From assembly GCA_903840165.1 (NCBI GenBank), contig CAIMEY010000082.1, positions 53,232-117,231 of the forward strand: a DNA stretch of 64,000 nucleotides, given 5' to 3'. The notes under the pieces are model-generated. The model saw only the letters and a list, made by a program, of their open reading frames with translations. It searched no databases and was not told where the DNA came from. The DNA comes from an uncultured Myxococcales bacterium. GTDB lineage: Bacteria; Myxococcota_A; UBA9042. Positions 1-8,850 of this stretch are shown here, piece after piece. The number at the start of each line of letters is the position of its first letter. The stretch's first letter is position 1. A program made the translations under genes and the position numbers.

Positions 1-851
1 GTCTTTACCGTCACTCCCGCGGGCGGGGTCCAGTCGAAGGTCTTGTCCTCGATTTCGCCGTAACGCGGTTCTTGCCACTGCAGCGTGCTGGAGTCGTCCA
101 GGGGATCGACCAGAACAGAGCCACGCACCTCGCCGGTCTTCTTGTCGACGAGAAGTGTCAATGATTTCATAACTTGCGTACCCTTGAGCGGCGTCAATTT
201 CAGGGCCCACGCATCATCTGTTGGCCAGTGGGTCAGGCTCAGCGAGAAGTCCTTGGTCAGGTCGCCCTGCCCGGTTAAATACGCCGTCGCCTGCCATAAC
301 TGGCTATTCTTAATGGGGATTTTCGTAGCAGTTCTCTCACGTTTTTCATAGGACCACAGCGTTTCGCCATTGCAGAAGTAAGCAATCTCTTCCACCGGGT
401 ATTCCCAGCGCAGTTTGCCGGGACGTCCTGTCTTGACATCGCCCTTCTTGATCCAAGCCTGCCCTGTGCGGGTGATCGGCGTGGCGAGGCCCTTCTTCTT
501 CACGGCTTGGACAAATTTGGCCTGAATCCCCGGAGTTTTCGCATAAAAGGCAGTGATCATGGCCGCGACGGCCTGGGGGGACTCCCCGCCCTTGTCCGCA
601 CCCTTGGCGTCCCCAGCTTTGGCATCCGCACCTTTAGACTCAGCCGGCTTGCCTGCCCCTGCGCGATCGGGCACGGCATCAGCAGTTGGAGCCTTGGCGG
701 GCTGAACTTCCTTGGTCGACTCAGCGGCAGCCGTCGCAGTTGGGGCGGGATGGCGCTTGGCCGTGCGATCCTCTGCCGCCCAGGCAGCCGAGCAAGGGGC
801 CAAGGCTGTTGCGAAAATCACAAGAATCCCAAGCACTTGAACCGTTTTCAT
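1..851 (-). CDS. lolA: Outer-membrane lipoprotein carrier protein LolA, 3' end cut by window edge
   Basis: Periplasmic chaperone that moves lipoproteins from the LolCDE complex to the outer membrane. The ATG at 851 follows a GGGAG ribosome site. The first ~25 residues form a Sec signal peptide (VLGILVIFATALA, then a small-residue cleavage region). A Lys/Ala/Asp-rich spacer of about 60 residues follows. The LolA-type core contains FVQ, KKGD, a GRPGKLRWEYP motif, FCNGETLWSYE, and near the window edge FDWTPPAGV, which matches the FxxTPPxGVxV ending of LolA. About 283 residues are visible and only a few C-terminal ones should be missing. The gene diverges from ftsK; in E. coli the same two genes are adjacent but co-directional. 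The many lipoproteins in this window would need this carrier. The long Ala/Lys spacer between signal peptide and core is unusual. Confidence 0.88.
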   Translation of the reverse strand, partial: MKTVQVLGILVIFATALAPCSAAWAAEDRTAKRHPAPTATAAAESTKEVQPAKAPTADAVPDRAGAGKPAESKGADAKAGDAKGADKGGESPQAVAAMITAFYAKTPGIQAKFVQAVKKKGLATPITRTGQAWIKKGDVKTGRPGKLRWEYPVEEIAYFCNGETLWSYEKRERTATKIPIKNSQLWQATAYLTGQGDLTKDFSLSLTHWPTDDAWALKLTPLKGTQVMKSLTLLVDKKTGEVRGSVLVDPLDDSSTLQWQEPRYGEIEDKTFDWTPPAGVTVK

Positions 852-1166
852 TCCAACTCCCTTAGCGGACAATGGTCGCAATTATGCACGCGCATCCTGG
901 AGCGACAACCCCGGCCGCGCTCGATCCATGCCCGGCGCATAAGTTGTCAGGTATTATCGAGTATTTTGAGGTTGTTGCAAATCTACTATTGTCGACCGCC
1001 CTGACGGGACTCTTGCAATATCAGCACTTTGCCAACCAGAACGTGAATTTCTGGCGCGCCGGTCGGGCCGTGGTAGCGTTGAACCTTGGACACGGATTGC
1101 TGCAAGAGACTGCCCTGCTTCAGGGATGTTGCGCAAACCGGCCGACTTTGACGACACAGGTGACCC
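852..1166. other. Divergent intergenic region lolA/ftsK
   Basis: This 315-base gap separates two divergent genes. Apart from the candidate lolA promoter at 881-908 I see no convincing element. No good -35/-10 pair for ftsK was found by eye. Short open frames here show no recognisable protein features. Confidence 0.5.
881..908 (-). promoter_or_regulatory. Predicted sigma-70-like promoter of lolA
   Basis: On the minus strand a -35 box TTGTCG (903-908) and a -10 box CATAAT (881-886) are separated by 16 bases. They match TTGACA and TATAAT at 4 and 5 of 6 positions. The -10 box ends about 30 bases before the lolA start codon. This is a visual consensus match only. Confidence 0.45.
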
Positions 1167-4133
1167 ATGGCCCGATCGCAAACTGAAGGCGCCCAATTCG
1201 CTCCCGCTGATGCCAACGGCCCTACCGGTTCCTCTGAACCGGGCGGAAAATCGGGCAAATCGGTACGCAATGCCCCAAAGTCCCCGGCTGCCGGCCAAGA
1301 CCTCAAGGCTGAGCTGGTGGGCATGGTGCTGCTGCTGACGGGTGCACTTTTTGCTTTGGCATTGTGCAGTTACAAACCGCACGATATGGACTTGATCCAG
1401 ACCGGACGCAGTGCCACCGAGGGCGTGCACAACTGGATCGGACCGGTTGGCGCCCGCATTGCTGATCTCTTGCTGCAACTGTTCGGCGTCGGGTCCTTTT
1501 TGCTCGCAGGCTTGGTTCTGCTGCTGGCCCTGCGGACGCTGGTGGGCAAGCTCGAGGCCCCGCGGCCCCGCACAGCTATTGGTCTTTTTGGCATGACGCT
1601 GGCGACCTTGATGCTGCTGCATCTGGGCGCTCAGGCGGCGGCGTGGCGACCCTTTGGGCGTGATGCGTCCGGTCTTTTGCCGGGTGCTGTCGCGGTGTTG
1701 TGCCGGTCTCTGCTGTCGACGACGGGCACGGTCCTGCTGGCCAGTTGGATGCTTCTGTCTTCCGCGGCCGCCTTGTCTGGGCGCTCGCTGATGCGCGTGG
1801 TGCTGTCCTGGCTGTCCGGGCGGGCGACTCCGGTCGTGGAGCAAGTGGCTAGCACCGGTGCCACTGCTGCCATGAGTGGCTTGCAGACTGTGAAATCTGG
1901 GCTTTCCAGCACCCTGGCATGGCGGCCTCAGCGCAGCCAGGCGGTTCAGGCAGAGGTGGCGACCGCGGAAGCCAAGCTGCGCGACCTCGACGACGGCGAT
2001 TTCGTCACTCAGCCGAATGCGCCTCAGGAAATCCAGTTTACAGTCGCTGAGTTACAAGCAATGTGGCAGTCTCAAGTCCCCGCCGCCGATCGTCAGGCGC
2101 GCATGGATGAGCTTGAGGAACTGCCGGCCTTTGTGTCACCCGCAGCGTCTGCAAACACGACGGCTGTCGCTAGGCTGCAAGTGCCCCAAACTTTGGATGT
2201 TCAGGCTTCAGTGGCCGATAGCCCCCTGAGCCACGCGTCGAGCGTCCGCGTGCGTTTGCCGCTAACCCCAGAGGCGATGCAGGCCGTGGTTCATCCTGAA
2301 CATCACTTGGAAATCACGCCGGCCGTGCCGCCGCTGACAACCACTTCGCGCATGAGTCGGGCCGAATTGGGCATTGCGCTCGCGGATCTGCAAGGGCGCT
2401 CGACTTCCGACCTCGAACAGGAGCTCATGCCCCTGGACCAGAGTCACATTGCTGCCTTAGTTGCCGATGTGGAAGATGAATTGCCGCCACCGGTGCCGCC
2501 CGAAACGCGTCAGACCGACCCGGGTGACCGGCTGCGCGCGACCATGCCAGCCGCCTTGGTGGGCCCGCAGATCGTCATGACCGAGGCCCTGCGCAACCCG
2601 TCTCTGCTGGCTGCCGAGCCGCGACAGAGCGAATTGCGTATGGATCCAAAGGGTTGGACTTTGCCGCCATCGAGCTTGCTGCAGGAACCGCCCGAGCGCG
2701 TGGTCGAGTGCGATGCCCATGTGCTGCGCGAAAACGCCTCTGTATTGGAGCGAAAGCTCGCTGAATTCAATATCCAAGGCGAAGTCACCGAGATTCGCCC
2801 TGGACCCGTGGTGACGACGTACGAATACCGGCCAGCACCGGGCACGCGGACCAACAAGATCGTTAATCTTACCAATGATTTGACGATGGCACTCTCGGCC
2901 CTGCGCGTACGCATCGTTGCCCCCATTCCGGGCCGCGACGTGGTGGGCATCGAAGTGCCGAACCAGAACCGTCAAATGGTCTATCTGCGCGAAATTGTAG
3001 ACAGTGCCATGTTCCGCGAATCGCCGAGCCCATTGCCGGTCATCCTCGGCAAGGACATTGAAGGCCGACCGCTGGTTACCGACTTGGCCAAGGCGCCGCA
3101 CATGCTGGTGGCCGGGGCGACGGGAACGGGCAAGTCCGTGGGTGTCAACAGCTTTATCGCGTCCATCTTGTTTCGCTGCACGCCGGACCAGGTCAAGCTG
3201 ATCCTGGTGGACCCCAAGATCCTGGAACTATCTGTCTACGAAGGGATTCCCCACCTGCTGCTGCCCGTGCTCGATGACCCGCACAAGGCGGAACTTGCCT
3301 TGAAATGGGCGTGCACGGAAATGGATCGCCGCTACAAGCTGCTCGCCGACGCGGAAGTGCGCAACCTTGCAGCTTACAAAGCAAAACTGCCCGAGTTGCG
3401 CAACGTCGCCCAACGCAAGAAGGCTTTGGCGGCCCGCCTTGACATCGATGGCATGCCGAGCGACGAGGAGATTGCCACGCCCGAAGATCCGCCGTTTATC
3501 GTTGTGGTGATTGATGAATTTGCCGATCTGATCATGCAATCAGGCAAAGAAGTTGAGATTCCCGTGGCGCGCTTGGCGCAGAAGGCCCGGGCGGCGGGAA
3601 TTCACGTGATTCTGGCGACGCAGCGCCCCTCGGTCGACGTCATCACCGGCATGATCAAAGCGAATTTCCCGACGCGGGTGAGCTTCCAGGTGACCTCGGC
3701 GATGGACTCCAAAGTCGTGCTCGACGGTCCCGGTGCCGAAACGCTGCTTGGACGCGGTGACATGCTGTTCAAGGGCGGCCAGGACACCTACATGCGCCGC
3801 TGCCATGGCACTTGGGTCACCGACGAGGAAGTCGTGGCGCTGGCCAAACACTGGAAAGATCAGGGAACGCCGCGTTACGATATGGACATTCTCCGCGACC
3901 CCGAGGCCGAAGCATCCGGCCACGAGGAAGACGGCGAAATGGACACGCTGTACGACGACGCCGTGCGCATCGCTGTGGAAGCCAATCAAGCATCTGTGAG
4001 CTTTCTCCAGCGAAAACTAGGCATTGGCTATGGTCGTTCGGCGCGCATCGTCGACACAATGGAGAAGCGCGGCATCGTTGGCCCGGCTCGCGGCCCGAAC
4101 AAGCCCCGCGAGATCCTGGTGCACGCGCTCTAA
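1167..4133 (+). CDS. ftsK: DNA translocase FtsK/SpoIIIE
   Basis: Septum-anchored ATP-driven DNA pump that clears and resolves chromosome termini at division. The 988-residue protein has about four N-terminal membrane segments (roughly residues 48-68, 97-125, 136-160 and 170-204). A long variable linker runs to about residue 505. The alpha/beta motor follows, with Walker A GATGTGKS at 650-657 and Walker B VVVIDEF at 779-785. The end is a winged-helix gamma domain (about 930-986, with FLQRKLGIGYGRSARIVDTM), the part that reads polar DNA sequences in known FtsK proteins. All parts needed for activity are present. The ATG at 1167 follows CAGGTG. The linker is Pro/Glu/Leu-rich and of moderate length. 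A lipoprotein esterase gene begins 48 bases downstream. Confidence 0.96.
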   Translation: MARSQTEGAQFAPADANGPTGSSEPGGKSGKSVRNAPKSPAAGQDLKAELVGMVLLLTGALFALALCSYKPHDMDLIQTGRSATEGVHNWIGPVGARIADLLLQLFGVGSFLLAGLVLLLALRTLVGKLEAPRPRTAIGLFGMTLATLMLLHLGAQAAAWRPFGRDASGLLPGAVAVLCRSLLSTTGTVLLASWMLLSSAAALSGRSLMRVVLSWLSGRATPVVEQVASTGATAAMSGLQTVKSGLSSTLAWRPQRSQAVQAEVATAEAKLRDLDDGDFVTQPNAPQEIQFTVAELQAMWQSQVPAADRQARMDELEELPAFVSPAASANTTAVARLQVPQTLDVQASVADSPLSHASSVRVRLPLTPEAMQAVVHPEHHLEITPAVPPLTTTSRMSRAELGIALADLQGRSTSDLEQELMPLDQSHIAALVADVEDELPPPVPPETRQTDPGDRLRATMPAALVGPQIVMTEALRNPSLLAAEPRQSELRMDPKGWTLPPSSLLQEPPERVVECDAHVLRENASVLERKLAEFNIQGEVTEIRPGPVVTTYEYRPAPGTRTNKIVNLTNDLTMALSALRVRIVAPIPGRDVVGIEVPNQNRQMVYLREIVDSAMFRESPSPLPVILGKDIEGRPLVTDLAKAPHMLVAGATGTGKSVGVNSFIASILFRCTPDQVKLILVDPKILELSVYEGIPHLLLPVLDDPHKAELALKWACTEMDRRYKLLADAEVRNLAAYKAKLPELRNVAQRKKALAARLDIDGMPSDEEIATPEDPPFIVVVIDEFADLIMQSGKEVEIPVARLAQKARAAGIHVILATQRPSVDVITGMIKANFPTRVSFQVTSAMDSKVVLDGPGAETLLGRGDMLFKGGQDTYMRRCHGTWVTDEEVVALAKHWKDQGTPRYDMDILRDPEAEASGHEEDGEMDTLYDDAVRIAVEANQASVSFLQRKLGIGYGRSARIVDTMEKRGIVGPARGPNKPREILVHAL

Positions 4134-4181
4134 TTGCCGCAGGCCTGTGAGCGACAAATGCGCTTGAATTCAGGAGTTTCT

Positions 4182-5525
4182 GTGAAGATTTGGCACCCAT
4201 GGCACTGGCTGCTTGCGCTGGTTTTGCTGGTGGGCTGTGGCCAAACGGCTGCGGTCTCCCAGGTCGATACGGGCCAGAACGCCGACACGCAATCCCTCGA
4301 TACTGCAGTTGATATTGCCGACGCTGGCTTGGTCGATGCGGTCCCGACGGACGCGACAGCAACCGACAGCGCCCTACCTGACAGCGTGCTGCCAGACGGC
4401 GTGCTGGCCGACATCGCTGATACCGCGGCGGATACGTCCCTGCCCGAAGACGCGTCTGCAGTCGATGCAGAAACGGGCCCGGATGTAACGTATCCTATTG
4501 GTACTACAAGCGTTTGGATTCACTACCCGGGCAAAGGCCCCATCACGCTGCGTGGCGACAAGGAGCCCTTGAGTTGGCAGGTCGATAGCGCGCCAGTGCA
4601 AATCCTGCCGGATGTCAGCATCTTCACCCTGCCTGAAAAGGGCGGGCAGTGGCAGGTCAAGCCCTTGCTGGCGGGGGCTTGGTCCATTGGCCCGAACTAC
4701 GTGGTCACGGCCGGACAACAGCGCCATATTTATGCCTATTTTGACAAGAAGCTTGCCATGCCACGACGCGAAGACTTTGCAGTGACCATGGACGACGGCA
4801 GCCAGCGCATGGTGCGCGTACGTCTGCCTGCTGGCTATGATGAGAATACGACAGCGAATTACCCTTGGATTCTGATGCTCGATGGCCAGAACCTGTACCT
4901 GGATTCTGAGTCGAGCATGGGCCAATCGTGGAAGCTGGGCGAGGCGATCGATGCCAGCATGGTCGCAGGAAAGCTGACGGAATTCATTGTAGTAGGAGTG
5001 GATCACGGCGGCGATAAGCGCATTGCCGAATACACGCCCTGGCCCGATCCCAAAGAAGGCGGTGGGCTGGGACAGGCGCACCTGACATGGATTGAAACCA
5101 AGGTGGTGCCCAAGATCGTAAGTAAATACAGAGTCTCCGCTGACCTTCCCCTGATAGGCGGTTCCTCGCTCGGGGCGTTGATGAGCCTTTACGCAGCGGC
5201 GGCGCATCCGCAAATCTGGCGAGGGGCTGTGGCGATGAGCGGGGCCTGGTGGTGGGACGCCTTGCAGATCACGGCGTGGCTGCCCACGAGCCCGGGCGTC
5301 AAGAATCCCTTTGCTGTTTGGCTAGATGCAGGAGATCAGAACGATGGTCTGGCCGACACCCAAGGCCTGCGTGACCTGCTGCTGAGCTTTGGCTGGCAGC
5401 TGGACGGCAACCTTGGGTATTACGAAGCGAAAAACGCCAATCATAGCGAAGCGTCGTGGTCGGTTCGGGTGCATTTACCTCTAGAATTCTTCTTTAATCC
5501 AGGTGACCGCGCGCCGGCGTTCTAG
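4182..5525 (+). CDS. Putative lipoprotein esterase, alpha/beta-hydrolase (Fes/EsteraseD-like)
   Basis: Predicted outer-envelope lipoprotein hydrolase of 447 residues; the substrate is unknown. The GTG at 4182 is preferred because CAGGAG lies 5 bases upstream and the signal peptide starts there (HWLLALVLLVGC, lipobox LVGC). A linker of about 80 Asp/Ala/Thr/Val-rich residues follows. The catalytic domain resembles the putative-esterase family PF00756: LMLDGQN near its start, nucleophile elbow GSSLG with Ser329, a later LDAGDQND segment with candidate Asp, and NANHSEASW with candidate His. A small beta-rich part precedes the hydrolase, as in some enterochelin-esterase-like proteins. An in-frame TTG at 4134 would place charged residues before the signal and is less likely. 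The stop codon overlaps that of the convergent Cys-rich lipoprotein gene. Confidence 0.78.
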   Translation: MKIWHPWHWLLALVLLVGCGQTAAVSQVDTGQNADTQSLDTAVDIADAGLVDAVPTDATATDSALPDSVLPDGVLADIADTAADTSLPEDASAVDAETGPDVTYPIGTTSVWIHYPGKGPITLRGDKEPLSWQVDSAPVQILPDVSIFTLPEKGGQWQVKPLLAGAWSIGPNYVVTAGQQRHIYAYFDKKLAMPRREDFAVTMDDGSQRMVRVRLPAGYDENTTANYPWILMLDGQNLYLDSESSMGQSWKLGEAIDASMVAGKLTEFIVVGVDHGGDKRIAEYTPWPDPKEGGGLGQAHLTWIETKVVPKIVSKYRVSADLPLIGGSSLGALMSLYAAAAHPQIWRGAVAMSGAWWWDALQITAWLPTSPGVKNPFAVWLDAGDQNDGLADTQGLRDLLLSFGWQLDGNLGYYEAKNANHSEASWSVRVHLPLEFFFNPGDRAPAF

Positions 5526-5968
5526 CAGCCTTGAGCCGTGTGCGTGCAACCGGTTGGCAAGACGCATGAATCCAGTGTGCACGGGTCATTATCGGCACAT
5601 GGATTGGCCTTGCCTGCGCAGCCGTTGGTTCCACAGACATCGCTGATTGTACACGGATTTCCGTCGTCGCAGCTGCCGGCCCGAGGGACGTGGCTGCAGC
5701 CGACGATCCGGTAGCAGACGTCGTCGGTGCAGGGGTCGCCATCATCGCAGTCTTGTTGGCAAAACAGCGATCCGTCGCCACTGGCGTCTTGGCCGCTCGG
5801 CGTCACGTCCGCTGCTAGCGCAGCGTCGATGGGCAGGGCCTCCGGCTCATCCCCGACAGAACTGTCGCCGCTAGCTGCGTCAGTATCCTCCAAGCGCTGC
5901 GATCGTTGTGGACCACCACAGGCGCAAACCCCACAAATTGCTAGATAAACAAGGTAATGCTGCGTCAC
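5522..5968 (-). CDS. Small Cys-rich repeat lipoprotein
   Basis: A 148-residue secreted protein without an assigned function. It starts with GTG at 5968 inside the stop of the upstream gene (sequence GTGA), a four-base overlap that suggests translational coupling. A short hydrophobic stretch ends in CGVCAC, a lipobox-like site. An acidic linker follows, then three copies of the repeat CDDGxPCTxDxC...GCxH. The same repeat builds the proteins at 20375-22780 and 49184-54415. The regular cysteines suggest disulfide-knotted beta modules outside the cell. Its partner is the propeller/phosphoesterase gene upstream. The short h-region makes the lipoprotein call tentative. Confidence 0.75.
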   Translation of the reverse strand: MTQHYLVYLAICGVCACGGPQRSQRLEDTDAASGDSSVGDEPEALPIDAALAADVTPSGQDASGDGSLFCQQDCDDGDPCTDDVCYRIVGCSHVPRAGSCDDGNPCTISDVCGTNGCAGKANPCADNDPCTLDSCVLPTGCTHTAQGC

Positions 5969-8616
5969 AGCCTCCGCGATGGCGGCGGGGCACTGGTGAC
6001 CTCGTCATCATCGTCGTCCATCTCCTGACGATCAAAGCGATAATCCGGCCAAGGCGGCTTGGTGCCCCGGTACATCTGCCACAGAAGGCGCCCTAGTCCT
6101 GGCGCCGCATCTGGGCGCGAAAAATCCATGGCTTTCCATTGTTTTTTCATGGCTTTACTCAGCTTCTTGCCCTTCTCCTGACTGTTCAGGGTCGGCGGAT
6201 AAAGCCGCGGCAAGGCCTCGTAAGGCGTCAAGGTCGCCTGATTGGTGAAGCAGCCGTAGATGGGCGAAGCCAGCGCGTCCAGCTCGGTCAGGGGCGTCGT
6301 TCCGAGAATCCTTTCTGTTGTTGCGTGGATAGAGCCCGTCGCATGGTGGTCGTGCACCAGCGAATGAGGCTTGACCCAGGGCGAAATCACCAGAAGTGGC
6401 GAACGGTGGTACTCCACAGAATCGCCGCCGTCTTGAGGGTCGTCCTCAAACAAGAAGATGGCGCTGCTTGACCAATAGGGCGAATGCGTAATTGCTTCAA
6501 TGACTTTGCCAGTTCCCAGGTCATTATCTGCCACCATCGAACGCGGCGACACGTGGTTGGGACTGGCTCCGCAGCAGGTGTGGTTATTGGGCAGCAAGAT
6601 AAACGTAAACCTTGGTAACAGATGGGTTTTTAGCCATGTCGCAAAGTAGTCCGCCTTGGCCTCGTCGTCGATTTCTAGGTTGAAGATCACGCCGGGGTAG
6701 TCGGGTTGCAGGACGTTGTTGACCAGGAAATCATCCACCATTCCAACGATTTCACCAAAGCTGGCCGTGTCGAGCCCCCAAGCCAGGACATTGGAAAAGA
6801 GAAAGCCCTGCCCCGGTCGCGAGATATTGCCGACGTTCCAGGCGACGTCGACACCTTTGGTGGCAATGCCGTAGTGTTTCTCAATGTAATCTGAAGGCTT
6901 AGCAGCAGTCGCATAGCCATGGCCAGTGGCCGAGTAGTCGCCATCGGTGTAGAAGTTGTCGAGCAGGCAGTACTGCTGGGCCAGCGCGTGCAAATTCGGC
7001 GTAAATGTCTGGCCGTACAGGGCATATTGCGGATCGGCCACCACGCCTGTGATTTGTCCTGCTAGGTCGCCGAGCTCGACGTCAAAGGTCTTGTTCTCGC
7101 GCATGATGTAGACAACATGCTGAATTTGCGGAGAACCACCGACGTCTGGCAGAACCGCGTGGGCCTCCGGCGAGGGCTGCAGGCGCCCCAAACCACTGAC
7201 GCCAATGAGGTTGTCGAGCAAATCCTTGGCACCGGCTTGGAGCTGCGCATCCGTCGGGGCAGCAAACACGCTCATGGTGCCTAAGTACTTGGATTCGACA
7301 GATGAATTCCCATCCCACGGCGGCAATCCCGTGCCTTTTGCGTTGGCGACATAAACCTTTTGCCCATCTGGCGATACTGCGACGGCCGAGGGGAACCAGC
7401 CGACCGGGACGCTGCCGAGGAGCTTGGCCGACTGCGTGTCGATGACGGCGAGGTCGTCGGACATGGCGCAAACGACGTATAAACGCTTGCCATCTGGGGA
7501 CATCGCCATCCAGCCTGGGTCGCGGCCTGTGGGCGCCATGTGTGGCTGGTCGACTGGGGCAAAGTTGAGAGGAATTCTCTTGAGAATTTGAAGCGTTGCC
7601 CCATCGATTTCCACGACTTCATCGGATTCCACGGCGCTGGCCCAAACCCGTTGGCCGTCCGCCGAGACCCCTAGGCCTTGGCCAGAAAATCCCAGAGAAA
7701 CAGTGCCTTGTACCGTTGGTGACGCTGGATTGGCGAGGTCGATGCGCTGCAAATTGCCTTGGGCCCAGGTCAGGACAAAGGCGGACTTACCATCCGCTGT
7801 GATTTTCAAGTCATAGGGCGTCGTTGCCGTGTTGACCGAACCGACGACGGCCCCCGTGTCCGCGTTTAGTGTGACAAAGCGAGCCCCAGCTTGGGGCGAA
7901 TTGTCGGCATAACTCGTTAATCCATAAAGGTACTTTCCATCTGGCGACGGCGCTAGGCCGTAGAAGCCCTTGGTCGGCGCATACTCGCGGTCTTGGCTGA
8001 TCAACCCATTGGCATCAATGGCAAAACGCCAGCATGGCTCGGCCGGTCCTCCTGACGCGTAGAGCCAATGGCCATCCGCCGTGACGGCGAGGAAGCGATA
8101 AAGTCCTTGACGCGAAACGGTTTGTACGCGCTCGAGGGTGACCGTGTTGACAACGTCGACGCTATAGCTGCCCTGTAAGTCATTTGAGATATAGATGAAA
8201 TTTCCATTTGGATGCACAGCCAGACCCAGCGGGTAGTTCTGCAGGTCGACTTGCTGCCCGGTCGGCGTCAGGAAGCGACCATTGGGGAGAATCCATAGAC
8301 CATCTGCGTATTTACCTGCCTTTGCCGTGGTAGGCACCACAAAGCGCGGCGCTGGCAGAACGGTCGGCGGCAGAGGCGGCGCTTTGGCGTAGGCTTGGCT
8401 GTCGGCGGCATCGATACTGTCCGAAGCATCTGACGTTGCTGAGGTATCGGCCGCGGGCGTGGCGGCATCGGTGTCGGCAAAGGCGACATCCGCGGGCGCA
8501 CTTACGTCGATCAGCGCTGCGGCATCCTGGGCAGTGACCGCTGTCACGGCCTTGGAGCAGCACGGCAACACCGCGCAGACCCCGCACAATGTTAGCAATC
8601 GCAGTTTCGGCGACAT
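5965..8616 (-). CDS. Lipoprotein with YVTN-type beta-propeller and phosphoesterase domain
   Basis: An 883-residue exported protein. The ATG at 8616 follows GAGGGA and begins the signal peptide (LRLLTLCGVCAVLPCC). An Asp/Ala/Ser/Thr-rich linker of about 60 residues leads into a seven-blade-like propeller marked by repeated VHPNGNFIYISN, VTADGHWLYAS, PSPDGKYLYGL, MSPDGKRLYVV and VSPDGQKVYVAN strands (about residues 110-430). The C-terminal half resembles the phosphoesterase family PF04185 (phospholipase C/acid phosphatase type). It has VVYIMRENKTFD in place of the usual ENRSFD, then LDNFYTDGDYSATGHGY, LFEDDPQDGGDSVEYHRSP and a late HDHHATGSIHATTE segment. The propeller/phosphoesterase fusion is known in Deltaproteobacteria and Acidobacteria; its substrate is not established. 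It is the first gene of a pair. Confidence 0.83.
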   Translation of the reverse strand: MSPKLRLLTLCGVCAVLPCCSKAVTAVTAQDAAALIDVSAPADVAFADTDAATPAADTSATSDASDSIDAADSQAYAKAPPLPPTVLPAPRFVVPTTAKAGKYADGLWILPNGRFLTPTGQQVDLQNYPLGLAVHPNGNFIYISNDLQGSYSVDVVNTVTLERVQTVSRQGLYRFLAVTADGHWLYASGGPAEPCWRFAIDANGLISQDREYAPTKGFYGLAPSPDGKYLYGLTSYADNSPQAGARFVTLNADTGAVVGSVNTATTPYDLKITADGKSAFVLTWAQGNLQRIDLANPASPTVQGTVSLGFSGQGLGVSADGQRVWASAVESDEVVEIDGATLQILKRIPLNFAPVDQPHMAPTGRDPGWMAMSPDGKRLYVVCAMSDDLAVIDTQSAKLLGSVPVGWFPSAVAVSPDGQKVYVANAKGTGLPPWDGNSSVESKYLGTMSVFAAPTDAQLQAGAKDLLDNLIGVSGLGRLQPSPEAHAVLPDVGGSPQIQHVVYIMRENKTFDVELGDLAGQITGVVADPQYALYGQTFTPNLHALAQQYCLLDNFYTDGDYSATGHGYATAAKPSDYIEKHYGIATKGVDVAWNVGNISRPGQGFLFSNVLAWGLDTASFGEIVGMVDDFLVNNVLQPDYPGVIFNLEIDDEAKADYFATWLKTHLLPRFTFILLPNNHTCCGASPNHVSPRSMVADNDLGTGKVIEAITHSPYWSSSAIFLFEDDPQDGGDSVEYHRSPLLVISPWVKPHSLVHDHHATGSIHATTERILGTTPLTELDALASPIYGCFTNQATLTPYEALPRLYPPTLNSQEKGKKLSKAMKKQWKAMDFSRPDAAPGLGRLLWQMYRGTKPPWPDYRFDRQEMDDDDDEVTSAPPPSRRL

Positions 8617-8850
8617 GGGTTCCCTCAGCGTGGTGGTCCGCGCACCCGTCGATCCTAAGCCCGGGCGAGGCGACTGACAAACCAAGGGTGATCAGCCGTA
8701 TTGCCCGCAGACATGCCAACAAGGACCGCGAAGTGTTCATTGCATCAGCGATTTTAGGCGGTTGGTCCGATACCCCTTGCGGCCGATCGACGGCGCCCCT
8801 ACCTTGGCCCGCGGCGATCGCCTGAGGGCCGCTGATTTTCCGGAGGGACC

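Noticed and set aside
954..1844. Long leftward open frame over the start of ftsK
   Set aside because: Arg/Gln/His-rich translation with no domain; it overlaps a conserved ftsK region and the lolA/ftsK gap.
2457..3101. Leftward open frame within ftsK
   Set aside because: Lies antisense to the conserved motor domain and has no recognisable protein features.
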